Below are positions 22,001 to 35,300 of a stretch of DNA of 64,000 bases, piece after piece. Under the pieces are notes generated by a model that searched no databases, had not been told where the DNA came from, and saw nothing but the letters and a program-made list of their open reading frames with translations. Both the position numbers and the translations under genes were made by a program. Position 1 is the stretch's first letter; the number at the start of each line of letters is the position of its first letter. The stretch is from NCBI GenBank assembly GCA_023238725.1, contig CM041536.1, positions 16,027,271 through 16,091,270 on the forward strand, given 5' to 3'. The DNA is from Scortum barcoo (taxonomy: Eukaryota > Chordata > Actinopteri > Centrarchiformes > Terapontidae).

Positions 22001-24171
22001 TAAAGGAGGATCTCTTGACACAGTATCTGTGTTTACAGCATCTAGGCCCGCCACTGTCATCACTAACCCCAACACACACACACACACACACATACACACA
22101 CACAAGCCCTAAATGCCTTTTCTCATTAGGGTGAAGTACCTGAGCCACGACTGCTCTGTGCTCCCTCAGTCTGCCTTTCCACTTTACTTATCTTTCCCTG
22201 TCTCACTCAAACTGTCTCACTGTCTGTCCCCCTGGTCCTGTCATCCCTTCTTTAATTTTTCCAGTCCACTCTATCTCTCGTACATAAGGTCACACAGCTG
22301 AAATCTGGACGAGAGGCCTGTACGGGTAGAGGTCACAACACGGTATGACCAATCTGCTGCAAACGAAAACTCTTGCACATGTGGATACATTCACATGCTC
22401 ACAGCAGAGAAATAATGGTATACGGCGCATGACTCACACAATGCACACAAAACTCCAAAACAAGTCTGCAGGAAGTCTATTAATACTCCACACACTCCAC
22501 AAATATGCACTCAGATAGACCAGGCCAGAGCACACTGGTCTGCTTTGTACCACGGTCAATCCCTTTGCTCTCACATTGCTCTTCATCTACGCTCTCTCAG
22601 TATCAACTTCTTCTTCATTCTCCATATCATCTCCATCTCCCACCGCACTTCCTCCCTCCATTACCAGCTGCATGAAGATATGACGTTTCTGGCAATAACC
22701 AGCCACAGATGTGAGGAGTCTCGAACGGTGACGGCACACACACACTCACGGGCGAGCAGTGGGGCTACTGGGTCTCTCTCATTTCCATCATCTAGCTGCA
22801 GCCGTGGCTCTCAAAACACAGCGAAAACACCCACTAGATTCTTGCTTGGAGAGTCAGTAATGAGATTGTGGTGATGAGGGCTCTTTGTTGCGAGCTCAAA
22901 CCGGTGAAGGTTATCCAGTCATCTGCAGCTTGTTACTGACGGGGAGCGCGTGTTTGTGAGTGCGAGGGGCATGACAGAAGGGGAAAAAAAAAGTCTGAAT
23001 GCATGTTAATACTGCGTGTGTTCGCGTGGCATATCTATCTACGTAAGGGAAGGTGGAGAGAGACAAAGAAAGAGAGAAAACGGGGAGACTGGCGCTCTGC
23101 TCCAGTGAAAGTATCTGACTCATGGCTGATTGTTTATTATTGCGAATGACTCTGTGGTCCTCTCAGAAAGCCGCAGGAGCATTACTCATTAGTCCAGAGA
23201 GGAGATAGAGATGGAGTCTGCCTCCTCCTACATATTTATCCATCTATTCCTCTGTTTTGTTTTGCACACATGTTGTGAATTTAAAGAAAATACCGGGAAT
23301 CCCCAGGATGCAGCAACTCTCAATCAGCACTGGGATAACTAATGTGATTTCTATTTACCAGGCACCCCGCCGGACTGTCAGCGGAGGACAGGGCCGCCCC
23401 ATCAGAGCTGGTTAGAGAAAATGCAGGGGCCGGCTGGGTGTCACGTCTCCTATCTCGTGCTGTCATCGCTGGAAATAGAGATGACACCCAGGAGATGGAT
23501 TGGGACGTCTTGTCCTCATCCAGCCCCCCACCAGTAACTTCACTCACTTGTTATCTGACACAGGGGGAAGAAGGAAAGTAGCATAAACAACCCCACACAC
23601 TCACCCCCTCCCCTCCACTAGTCCACTCCTCCACTCCTGTTTCCTCACTGAGCTCCCTTGTCGCCTGCCAATATGTGTTTCATTTTGAACACCATGATGC
23701 TTGGTTATCTTTGGGGGGGGGGGAAACTGATACGAGAAGATGATGGAGTGGGGTGCCGCTGTGTGACAGAGAAGGATGACAACAGAATTGGACAAATGAA
23801 TACAGTTATGATTTTAGCCCTCGTATTTTTTCCACAGGAATTCATAGTGTGCCTCCGTCATGAGGACATCTGTAATAACTTAATTGTGTTTCTGTGCTTC
23901 TGATGTAATGAAGAAGGCCCCTGACCAAAAGCCTACCTCAATAAATATATATTGCACAAATCACCATGTCTAGATTCTTTATATGCTTTTATATTTATAT
24001 ATTTTATATTGACACTATAAGACTTTCTGCCTTATTACCTGTACTGTCATGTTTTCTTTTGGTTTTGAACAGAATGGATGTGAGGATACGAAGGCGGGGA
24101 AAACAAAGAGTTAGACAAGAAACACAATCTTTTTGTAATAAGTTGATCTTGGTGCTTGAGCGGGGACATCC

Positions 24172-24357
24172 ATGGTAACACACAATAACCTCATGGCACA
24201 CACACACACACACACACACTCACACACACAGTTAAATACAGAAAAGGCTGGTAAGAAAATGATCGATGCCATATTCAGCACTGTGACTGAAGCTCTGGAG
24301 ATATTGTTTGTGACTTTCCAGCCAATAAAGGGCACTGGGTTGAAAATGAAAGGGTCG

Positions 24358-24403
<46 letters not shown>

Positions 24404-24440
24404 AAGATCATAGTCATACACACACGCACACACACGGGGA
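24172..24440. repeat. CA and GA microsatellite cluster upstream of hgf
   Basis: A CA tract (about 24198-24230), a GA tract (about 24361-24400) and a second short CA tract (24417-24436) lie 200-440 bp upstream of the hgf start codon, followed by purine-rich GGGAGGGAGCGAGG sequence. Probably within or next to the promoter. Confidence 0.85.
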
Positions 24441-24581
24441 GGGAGCGAGGAGGAGGGAGGGAGCGAGGGAGGCGAGGAAGTACTTAGAGGGGAGACGCAT
24501 CATCTGTGCAGAGGTGGAAGCAACATCTCCTGGTCGCAGCTCGGCAATTCCCACTTTCTTTCCCAAAGTGTTGCAAAGTGT

Positions 24582-24619
24582 TGCTGCTGCTGCTGCTGCT
24601 GCTGTTGTTGTTGTTGTTT
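24582..24619 (+). repeat. CTG/TTG trinucleotide tract in the hgf 5'UTR
   Basis: About seven CTG units run into TTG units, ending about 17 bp before the hgf ATG. It has the same orientation as the transcript and so should be in the 5' untranslated leader. Confidence 0.8.
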
Positions 24620-24635
24620 GGTTTTTTTCGGGGCG

Positions 24636-24684
24636 ATGTGGATTTACAAGCTCGTGTTTGGACTCTTCGTCATCTCCTGCTCCG
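24636..24684 (+). CDS. hgf: hgf exon 1 (signal peptide)
   Basis: Encodes MWIYKLVFGLFVISCS plus one base, a short hydrophobic signal peptide. The ATG was chosen because it gives MW followed by a hydrophobic core as in human MWVTKLL, and because the phase-1 donor GTAAGT matches human exon 1. The human signal is about 13 residues longer. Confidence 0.88.
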
Positions 24685-27600
24685 GTAAGTTTGGCGAAAG
24701 GCTGGAGCTGATGCTGAACAAACGCGAGTTCAGAGAGGTGTAACTTTGTCACCCCCTGCCCTGTGTAATAACCCGACGATCGCTCTGCTTAGATGTTGCA
24801 CTTTTACGCGCAGACTTTCGTCCGTTTCCACACTTCTGTCCCATTATTCCGTCTAATTCTAACGAGACTGTACAGTTACTCAGAGTCAGACCGCGGCGCT
24901 TCTTAAATCTGCTGTTCCTGGAAGAAGCAGCCAGCTAATGGACAGAGATAAGAAGAAAAAAAAAAAAAAAACACGATGCTTTTTCCATTATAGACGCTCC
25001 GGCAGGGTTTTTTTATTTCATCTCAACCGGGTCGTGTCAGTGTAAAGTCTCGCTCCGTGCCAGCGCCGCATAGGTACGCATCGAGACTCCCATTATCCGC
25101 AATAAACAACTGGTGTGATAAAAGTGAGCAGATTCGACCCTCCATCCCTTTCGAGATGACCCGTATTAAAAATGAATTAGCGGCCCGGTGATAAAGAGGT
25201 CCTAAAGAGTGGCAGAGGGGGGCGATTTCGCTCTCACAGACACTCCGGCAGAGAAAGTGGCTGTGAGGATGAACTCAAGTTGAGGATCCGACAAACAAAC
25301 AAACAAACAAACAAATAAATAAATCCAATAAATGACGCCCCTGGTCCTCTGTGATCCTCAGGTTGCTCACCACAACCCCTAAACAAACAAACAAACAAAC
25401 AACAAACTGACCGTCAGAGAGAGCAGATGTGCTGTCTTTCTGCTGCGCGCACGATGCGTAATCCCAGCAGATCGACAGCTCTTCGGCCCCCTAGAAACAA
25501 AAACGGCAGATGTTTAAGTTTTCTCTTTGTCGATAAAAAAAAGGCAGAGAGCCGGGATGGATAAGGAGGGAGAAGGAGGAGGTGGCACGAGGAGTTTGGT
25601 GTCCACATGTAAATGCGTAATTGGAGCTCTGATTTTGCAGAGATGCCAACAACTGAGGCGACACACAGACACAGCTGATTGTGTGTGAGAGCGTGTGTGT
25701 GTGTGTGTCAGCCTTGGTCTCATTGGGAGCGGTGATAAATGACTGTGCATCCTGTTATGTCCTGTAGATTGACAACAGATAAGGCAGACTAATTCACACA
25801 TTGTAATGCTCTTGTTGTCCTGTGTTCTCGGTCTGGCTGTGCTTGTTAGCACCACAGAGCCTTCCGGACCAGAGATGGGTTTGCCAGTGTGCTTGTGTGC
25901 ATGTTAAATTATATATATATTATATAAAATAATAACGATAATAAACCTTGCATGGCATCTTTCAACTAAGATGCAGTCATAAAATATACAAATAAAACGG
26001 CCATGGTCTGCAATCTCAAATTTACAGTAAGTGTAGATGAGTGTGAGCTGAACCTCTGAAATGTAAATACTGCTGAATGGTCTTGGACATGTTATGTAAC
26101 TGTGTATCAGAGGGCAGAAGAAATGCGCTCCAGGACTACCAGAAGACTGATGGTACACGACTGATCGTCCCATCTCCCGATTCCCTCCCCCTGACCAAAA
26201 GCAAGAGCGTGAGCATGGCCAATGGCCAAGTGTGCCAAAGCCTGCAGCCGCAACAGAAGACTCCCCTTCACCTGCAGGTATGTCTCCTCTCTGAGCAGCA
26301 CTGTTTCGTTGTAGCTGCAGGGTGTTTTTAGTAATGTGGTTAAGTCTCCCACGACTTGAATGGCTGTCAACGCAGATAAAGAGTAAAGAGAGAATGCGAG
26401 GAAAGCGGTGGTTTCTCAAGCTCCATAATTATACTTTTCACCGGTGTGATGCATTGTTGTCAGTCTAGTTTAGCAGGCCTCCTATCTGTATGTATGCTCG
26501 TGTGACAGCCGTGTAATTGTCCCAAGTCACCTTTCGCTTCAAGAAGAAAACTGACCATTATGTACTTCACTCTCCCCCTGTTTGCTCTTCCTGCTTTCCT
26601 TTCCTCCTTATTCTCCAGAGCATTCCTCTATGATCATAAAAACAGGAAATGCCAGTGGCTGTCGTTCGACAAGAACTCACCAGGAGCTCAAATTCAACAG
26701 GACTTCAACTACCAACTCTATCAAAAGAAAGGTGCCCTCTACTGTTTCATCTTTCCCCTTTTTAAGAAGCTGATACTGAAGTGATTATCTCCCCCGTCAC
26801 AGTATCTTTGCATCAGAAAACTTCACTTCCAATTACACCCATTGCTTTAGTAGACTCCCTCGTGTTTTGAAATATGAAGGAGAATTTTATTACCCCATAA
26901 ATACCTATTTAGAAAGTGATTCTAGCTTTGTAGTGATGGTATCGCTCAAGAGGAGGACAAGGAAGGGCTAGGACCCTTGTCGTGTTTATTGTGACGCAGC
27001 ACATTATGGTTCATTATCTGTCATTAAGCAGTGTTTGTGTAAACGGTGGAAACCCCCACCCCATTCGACTCTGACTGACCACAACAGCGAACATGCAAGC
27101 TGTGTAGCCTACTTTAGTGGATCCAAATGTTTTGCAGAAGATTAGAAAAACAGATTTGGCTTTCTGGCATTGTCACGTCCTTGTTAAGCTCAGCGCTGTA
27201 GTCGAACATCTCCTTCTGTCTGTTTTCTTCATCATCCACACTGGCTCTGTGCGCGCAACACTGCGATCAGGTCGTTGGCGCATCCCACTTACTCGCTCTC
27301 TTTCACTGTCCTTTTTCTCTCCCCTCGTCCTCTTTCTTTCAGACTATGTTCGGGAGTGCATTGTGGGTACAGGTCAGAGCTACAGGGGGCGGAGGTCGGT
27401 GACAGTAAGCGGGATCCTGTGCCAGGCCTGGGCCTCTCCCATTCCTCATGAGCACAAGTAAGACTTTGATGGACTTTTCACCACAATGTCAAACAAAGTA
27501 GTGTCAAAGTTGCTTCTTACTGTTAGCGTGGCCTGTTAGTGATGCAATTAGCAAGTAGCTCGGGGCTACTCTGTATGTGTGTGTGTGTGTATGTGTATGT

Positions 27601-29317
27601 GTATATGAGCATGATATATTAGGGGTTGATTAGACTCCTGGGATCAGTCACTCATCAGAACTGACCTCATTGTAACGCTTTACAGAGTCACAGATCATTT
27701 CCTGCTGTGGCCCTACTGTTTATCTAGGTGTGTATGTGCATGTGTATGTGCATGTGTGGGTGTGTGTGCATGTGTGTTTTACTGGGATTAGGATCATATC
27801 TAATATGCAGCCTGTGGTTAAGCTTTCGGTGCATCTCCCAGCTAAATTTCCAGATTTATTTAATATGCAGGCATACTTCCTGATACAATGTAGATCCCAA
27901 CAGATAAAACAAAGAGCCAGTTAAGTGGATTTAAAACAAAAGATGCAAGTGAAGCAATGTGCATCTATAGGATTATAAATATTAAACTAGCACTGATGTT
28001 TATAAATTGGCTGGTAAGCAACAAGATAACAGCATTTACAGTATGCAAAAAGACTAAAAATAAGTATTTACCACTGTCTCATATTCAGTCTACTATCATA
28101 ATATACAGGGCATCATCCTTGTTAAAACAAAAAAAGACTCACTTCTAAGGTGGCTATGAAATGCATTAGTTTGTGTTGAGGGAGGACAAAACACAGATGA
28201 GAATAAAGGAGAAAATACCAGTAAAATAAGGGATAATGTTTTTATGCGCAAGATATTAATAACCATCAGAGAAAGTTAAACACGACACATACACCCCATC
28301 TTAGATCTCTATCATCTTTGAACTTTATGTGAGCTCCTTCCTTTTCCACTCCCCTCAACTCAGAGGTATTAAATGACTTTGAAAGGCTTTGTAGTAAGTT
28401 GTCGCTGCAGCAGACGAATCAAAGGGGGCAATGTACATTTGTACCTCCAGTGAACCTGCTTTATCAGACTGCTATTAACATCTCTGTAGATCAGATAATT
28501 AAAGCCAGGCGCTTTGTATGTTTTATCAGTCAGCTTACAGGCAAGGGAAACTCTCTCTCTCTCTCACACACACACACACATACACAAGAACAAATTGCAT
28601 TTTTATCAGCGAAAGGTTTCTCCTCTTTTCTGATTGCCCAGAAAAGGCCTCCTCATTTCTGTACCTATCATAGTCCACTCAACTGAAAGGCTACTTCAGA
28701 ACTATATCTTTTCATCATCATGTGGAAAAACACAGCTTGACTCAAAGACTACAGCGTGTCCATCATCGCAACTGGTGGCCACGGCCATGTGCTTGCCTGA
28801 TGTAGAAGACGTGAGTAATCTGTCAGTGTGTTTACGCTACATTCAGGACCAGCCTCATGGAAAACTAACATTGCTTCTACATATTGATGTGTTTTCACTT
28901 ATTAAAAACATCATGTCATCTGCAGTTTGATCCCTCAGTTTTACCATCGATGACTTTCACACTTGGTCATTTCCCCCGGTCCTGCTTGCAGTCAGGATTC
29001 AGACATGAATGAGTACCGGATTCGTCATTCTGCCACAGATGCAGAAAGACAAGAGAAACTGTGGCCTTTCAAAATGAGGCTGCTCTGCATGCTGGCTGAA
29101 ACATTTGGCAATCGCTTTTGGTACATGTGTCTATGTGTGTAACTGCGGCTCTGCTCCCAACAGATTCATGTCCAAGAGGTTCAGGAAGAAGGACCTCAGA
29201 GAAAACTACTGTCGCAACCCAGACAACTCCACCGTTGGCCCGTGGTGCTTTACCACTGACCCCAGGCCACACCTCAGACACCAGGAGTGTGGCATACCAC
29301 AGTGTTCACAGGGTAGG

Positions 29318-29348
<31 letters not shown>

Positions 29349-32300
29349 ACACACACAAAATAAGTCTGTACACATCTGAGCAGACATTCATCTTAAAATA
29401 ATGCCCATTTCACGTTGCAAATTGCCTCACCAATTGAAGCTGGATAGTCTGAAATGAGCTGTAGCAAATTAGGCAATCACACAGTACCTTGGACTTAAGC
29501 AACGCTGGCTGTAACTGCGCTTTGCTCTGCATCTGCGTGTGTGTATGTGTGTGGGGCGCAGGTTTTCTGTATTTGCCGGGGCCAGCTGCAGTGGTTTCCA
29601 GGTGTGTGGTTCAGTTTATGCTGTCTTCTCTCATTCCATCAGGTTCAGGTTTTGTAAATGGTATGGTATGGTGAACCTAAAGAGGCTGGTGCTGGAATGT
29701 TAGAGTATATTAATCTCCTGTCGTTTCCTGTAGATAAAATGTTAACCATTTCATCCATGTGTAGAGGGAAACTGTTCGAGTTATGAGTCTGTATGAGTAA
29801 AACTTTAAGATTTATCCGGTCTTGATTAAAAAGAAATACTTTCCCACCGTTGTTTCAGCCTCTACATTATATCACACAATATTACTGTCAGGCACTGATG
29901 TCTCCCTGAAGAAAGGGATGATAATGACCTCTGTTATCTAATCCCTGGGGATTCGTGCTGTCAGAGAGGTTGTTTCCTCTGCATGTATGACACTGGATCA
30001 AGTTAATGAGGAACCAGGCTGTGGTTCGATAAGACAGGATGGGAATCTCTCCAGCTCACATATGGTGTCCCGCTGGGTTATCACAACTTGTACAACAGAG
30101 GCAGGTTTTTAGTTTGATAGAAACCCTGCCTACATTCAGAAGAAAATGACTGGAAGGGTTTCTCCAAAAATTAGCTGTCCCTAATAGGAAACACACACAC
30201 AGACACGCAAACATGACGTGCGCAAACACACATACACCCACAGCCAGTGGTATTAAATGTGCTCCATCATAACAGCAGTGGACTCATAAACATCTGTTTC
30301 TCATCTGCATGCTCTCTGTTGTTTACACTAGACAGTGTGCACTGCTCACCAGGCAACAAATGGTGCCTTCTCTACATCAAAGAAACTAGAGCCGTCATTA
30401 GTGTGACACTTAATATACGTGTCCAAACATTAAGTGTGTGTATATAGTGTCTGAACTTAAGGGAGATCTCCTGAGTATTTATGAAGGGTTTTATTGCTAA
30501 ATGTTGCATAACAATTTAGGGGCAGAAAAGCATGACTTAAAATATATTAAAATGGTCAGTCCTCTGTGTTCAAAGTTATTGCTTTGTCAAGCTATTACTA
30601 CTAAAAGTTCCATAATTTATTGTCATACTGCACTCCAAATAAATTGTTTGGAAGTTGTTTTTTGTCAAGTGGTAAGTGTCTCATTGTGAAAGCAAAGAGG
30701 GGATATTGACTTTCTGATTCTGTTCCTCTAACCTGTTCTGTTCTGTGCGTGTTTGTGAATGTGTGTGTCATTGCTGCATAGTTGAGTGTATGAACTGTAA
30801 TGGGGAAGATTACAGAGGACCCATGGACCACACAGAAAGTGGAAGGGAATGCCAGCGCTGGGACCTGGATGAGCCCCACAAACACCTGTACCATCCTAAG
30901 AGGTAAAAACACAAAACACACACAGTGACACACATGTGCATCCGCATCACTCAGCATTGCACTAAATAGTGCATGCTCAATCACACTCAAGCCCACACAC
31001 ATGGACACATAATTTAACAGCAAAAAGAATGAGAATGCTTTATGTAATAGTAAGCTCAAACGGTAATTCCATGTGGCCGTGGTACACTAACTCTGGAGAT
31101 GAAGTGATCTGGAGTCAGCCAGTGTGCCTTTCCCCAAAGGAACGCCATCAGAATGGATGTAATTGTGTGTTTTTTGCAGCACTATGCTGGGCAAATTCTT
31201 CATTCTGACTTAATTGGCTCAAATTCCTTTAAGCTCTCTGTAGATTATAAAGCTCTCTGTGTCCGGCTATAAGATAAGCTTACACCTATATTATTTTAGT
31301 TTGTATTGGTTTCCCTTACATGATCTTTGTTTGTCTATGTGTGCGTGCGTGGCTGCTGTGTGTGCGTGCGTCTGTGTCCAGAGAACGTTCCAGCTAGTTG
31401 GATGGCAGGTGGTCTGGATTAGTGGGGACCCGTTAACACATCCTTAATCATCCCAGTGTTTGTGTAAACGAGGCCCCAGACTGCTCATAGCACTAATGTA
31501 ATGAGAGGGTCCCACAGCCTGATACTGCACGCCTGGAGGCTGGAGGCATGGAGAGATGTGGGACTTTGGGATGACTTACTGCAGAACACCTGTAGTGGTG
31601 CAGCCTATTATCTTCCTCACTCCCCTGAGCTCTGAGCAGATTCACAGATGGAGTCCTTGCACAGTTCCAGTTATTAATGTTTCAGTTGCGTGCAACGGTG
31701 AAACGTCTCTCCATTTATTCTCTGTTCTCATCAGGATTCAGAGGAAAAAAAAAATAGGAGTCTCTTTTCTGGTACCTCTGGGCTTTAAGAATAATGTGAC
31801 AATTAGTGTTTTGGGCCATCATAGTCTCACTTTAGGTCAGAAGAGTTGTGCTATGGCTCATGCAAAAGTGTGACAGTTGTTCTGTGCACTGCTTTTCACT
31901 CTTGTATAGTTTTTTCCCCTATATACTAAGGTTTTATATGGTATGTTTTGTGTTAGGTACCCTGACAATGGCCTGGATGATAACTACTGCAGGAACCCAG
32001 ATGGACGCCACAGACCATGGTGCTTTACCACGGACCCAAACACACCCTGGGAGTACTGCGACATCAAAGTTTGTGGTAAGCATGCATGCATGTTTGTTTG
32101 TGTGTGGTTGAATGCATTAGCATTTATCATGCATGTTACATAAAAAGTCTATGCTTGTCCGTACGTGAGTGTGTTCGGGTGTCGTACAGGCCCGTGAATT
32201 TAAAGCTTCCTGTACCTTTCATTTTACCACGCCTTTCCCTCTCATTGGCTGATACTATGGAATACACACAAACACACACACACTCACATAGTTCCCCTCT

Positions 32301-35300
32301 TAGATTTGGCTCTCTGTTATGTCTTCTCTAATAGCCAGAGTGTTTATTTTTCCTCTGCGCCATGGGCCTGCTGTTTATTGTTCTATGCCAGCTCTTATAT
32401 GTGGTGGTCAAACTGCACAGGGCTCAGTTAACCTCCTGTTACACATACAGACACAACACTAGGGTCATACACACTGCGCTACTAGCAGATCGCTTTCATT
32501 ACACCTCGTACATTTGCCGTAAGCAGTGTCACTGATGTGTTAAGAGCGAGGTGCATGTGTCACATCTGGCTTTGTGCTTTGTGTGTATATACACTTGTAG
32601 TAAAGCAGCAGATACTGCATGCTCTTAGTTGACCTATAATCAGCGACGAGTCACCGAAACAGCCACTGTGGTCCTCAGAACATAAAACAGAGAGAGCACT
32701 GGTGTTTTTGTTGGGCTGAGCCTCTCTCTCCTGAGTCTGCGACTGGCCTGTTTGCCTGCTAGAATCATCAGCAGTCCTGGCACCATGTTTACTAGATGGC
32801 ACTCCTCCATGTGGACCCAGTGATTCACTGTTCCCCCCCTGTTTTTTTTTCCCTTCTAAAAGCTGTCTCCCCCTCTGCACTGTCTCCATCTCATTCTCTC
32901 TGTCTCTCACTCTCTCTCCCTCTCTGATATGGGAGTTTGTTGGGAACAGACCAAGTTTACGACCCAGTTAGTCTTAATCAAAACAAGGCAGAGAGGAGAG
33001 CGCAAGAGACAGAGACAAAGTGTTCTTTTGTTGAGGCCTGCTCTTTTGTTTACTGTCACAACTGGTGCATATCTATTTTTGGACATATTGTATGCACAGA
33101 AATTGTCTGTTTTAGAGTCTTGAAGATTTGCAGCTTTACACACTGTTGGTTATAAACATGCACAATGTTCAGGCTAATGAACTGGGTATGCGTAGTGAGC
33201 AACTCCACTATAAAGAAAAGTAGAGCAGATAAGATTTCATGCCTTGGTTTTTGGGTTGTTTTGTTTTTTTGTTTTTTTTCCCAGTTTTGGCCATGTCAGC
33301 CTCATTACACTGTTTTCTAAACCCGCAGAGAGAGCAACTCTGTGGAAAGGCAGGTGGTCAAGACATTGAAGCTGTTCAGCTATTTATCCTGTCACACTGA
33401 ATATCTCCTCAGTGCTAAATCATTTTCTATTCATCATTGCTTAAAATTGTTTATACATGTACAATATCAACAACCTGATTATAACACTTAAAGATCTGAA
33501 GGTAAAAGACACCAGAATCTTTGGGCGACTGATGAGGAGATAAATCCTGCATCATGTGATTTTACCTTCTGCAATGGGGACCCCCACATCACGCGTGCGA
33601 GTTGAGGAAACAATAATAGACGCGCAGGCAAAGAACAATGGAGAAGAAATGTGCAGTGCACCATGCGTGTCAGAGTATAATTATATTATAATCTATGGTC
33701 CGGTTCATCAAGGTTTCAGTGCCCTGCCACAGTTCATCTGAAGTTCACCCGGCTCTAACTCTCACTGCAATCCACGTTTCCAACATCTCTGCATCCACCA
33801 TTTCAACTAAAGCGGGCTTTCATCCATGTTTCTGCCTTTCCCATGCAAGCCTGGAAATTAGCAAGAGAAATTATTTTTGATTAATGTCCTTTTCCATTAC
33901 AGTCACTATTAAAATTAATGCTGACCTGGAATTTTAGAGATTTCCTATTGTGACACACCTGTAATCAGAGATCACCTGTTGTTTAGTTTACTTAGTCATT
34001 CAGTTTTTGTGTATGTTGAAGTAAATAAGTCATAAGGTGGTGGGTGTTTAGTTTTTGAGGGTTTTAATAATCTTAAAGAGCTTTTCCCAGCTTAATGTTT
34101 TCACGGTTGACTTATACATAAATTGCCATTTTAATGCCTCTTTCCATTTATACCATATGCCTTACACTGACTCTCAGCTTTTTAATTCTGAACATGTCCT
34201 TCAAAGACCAATGAGTCGACGTATTTGAGAAGAGCGGTCTGTTTTGTAAATGTGGAAATACAATGTTTGTTATTTGGAGTTCTGTTGAAACGCCTTTCAT
34301 GTTTCAGCTATAATGCCACAAGATTTAGAGCCTTGACTACTTAACTTGTTTTTTTATTGGCTTGTAAAACCTTTATACAGTTGGGTTGTTTGAAAAGGCT
34401 GAAGAACTATGTTAAGACCTTAATCAAAATATTTCCCCAATCTTGGTAGCTGTTTGAATGAATACACACATGGTATATGTTGACCAGTCTTAATGTGTTT
34501 TTGCTCTTTTGCAGAAACACCCCCTAAAAGTAATGTGGTGGAAACAACTGAGTGTTACCACGGCAGAGGAGAGGGTTATAGGGGGACAGTAGACATTTTG
34601 CCCACCGGACTTACGTGTCAGCGCTGGGACTCTCAGTATCCACATAACCACACATTTATACCTCAAGCCTACCCCTGCAAGTGAGTCACACTCTCACATA
34701 CAGCAAGACACGCATCCACTCACTCACCCACCTGCATGCACTTAAAACCGAGCAGATTACTGGATGACTTTCCCCGTGTTTTCCAGGGACCTGAGAGAAA
34801 ACTACTGTCGGAATCCAGATGGCCAAGAATTCCCCTGGTGCTTCACTACGGACCCAAGAGTCCGCACAATGTTCTGCACCAACATCCCTCAGTGCGGCAC
34901 GCAAAACAAGCCTGTCAGTGGTGAGAGGCTCAACAGCTTTATCTGACTTTCGAAACAGCAAGGGGGAAAAAAATTATTTTCTCTGCATCTGAAGCAGAGA
35001 AAAGTTCTACATTTTAATATTTTGTGGACCGCAGAGTTCACATCAGCCCCTGTAACCACACGTATTGGCTCGTAACCATGTTTTCTCCGTCCCTACGGAG
35101 ATCTGCAGCCCTATAGGACTGTGGGAAGGAGTGACCACCTCGCCTCACATAAACGAACTCTGACAGCAGCTCAGGATCGTCAGGTCTCACTGGACAGTGA
35201 AAGATGGAGTAGAAGGATTAGTGCTGGATGGGATTCTTTCTGGGATAGCAAGAGATTTGGAAGTAAAAGACGAAGATCTATGGCTGAGTACACAAATGCA

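Larger units (their letters stand above)
14971..24400. other. Intergenic region between cacna2d1 and hgf
   Basis: No exon or RNA gene is recognisable. Short open frames on both strands look like chance. It contains two dispersed repeat fragments (15429-15530, 15873-16085), a CA tract near 22071-22103, an 11-base G run at 23713-23723 and a GA-rich patch near 18820-18850. The last few kilobases before hgf may hold its regulatory elements, which cannot be recognised from sequence alone. Confidence 0.75.
24420..25480. promoter_or_regulatory. CpG-dense region around hgf exon 1 (promoter region)
   Basis: CpG dinucleotides are much denser here than elsewhere in the window, spanning the purine-rich upstream block, exon 1 and the first 800 bp of intron 1. 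No clear TATA box is visible, in line with a CpG-type promoter. The transcription start cannot be placed. A 17-base A run follows at about 24957-24971 in intron 1. Confidence 0.5.

Noticed and set aside
24172..24711. A 179-codon open frame spanning the hgf promoter and exon 1
   Set aside because: It is made of CA, GA and CTG repeats in a frame different from hgf exon 1 and ends within intron 1. Simple-sequence artefact.
29206..29391. Open frame on the minus strand over hgf exon 5
   Set aside because: A shadow of the kringle exon and the adjoining CA tract; the + strand has conserved kringle residues and splice sites.
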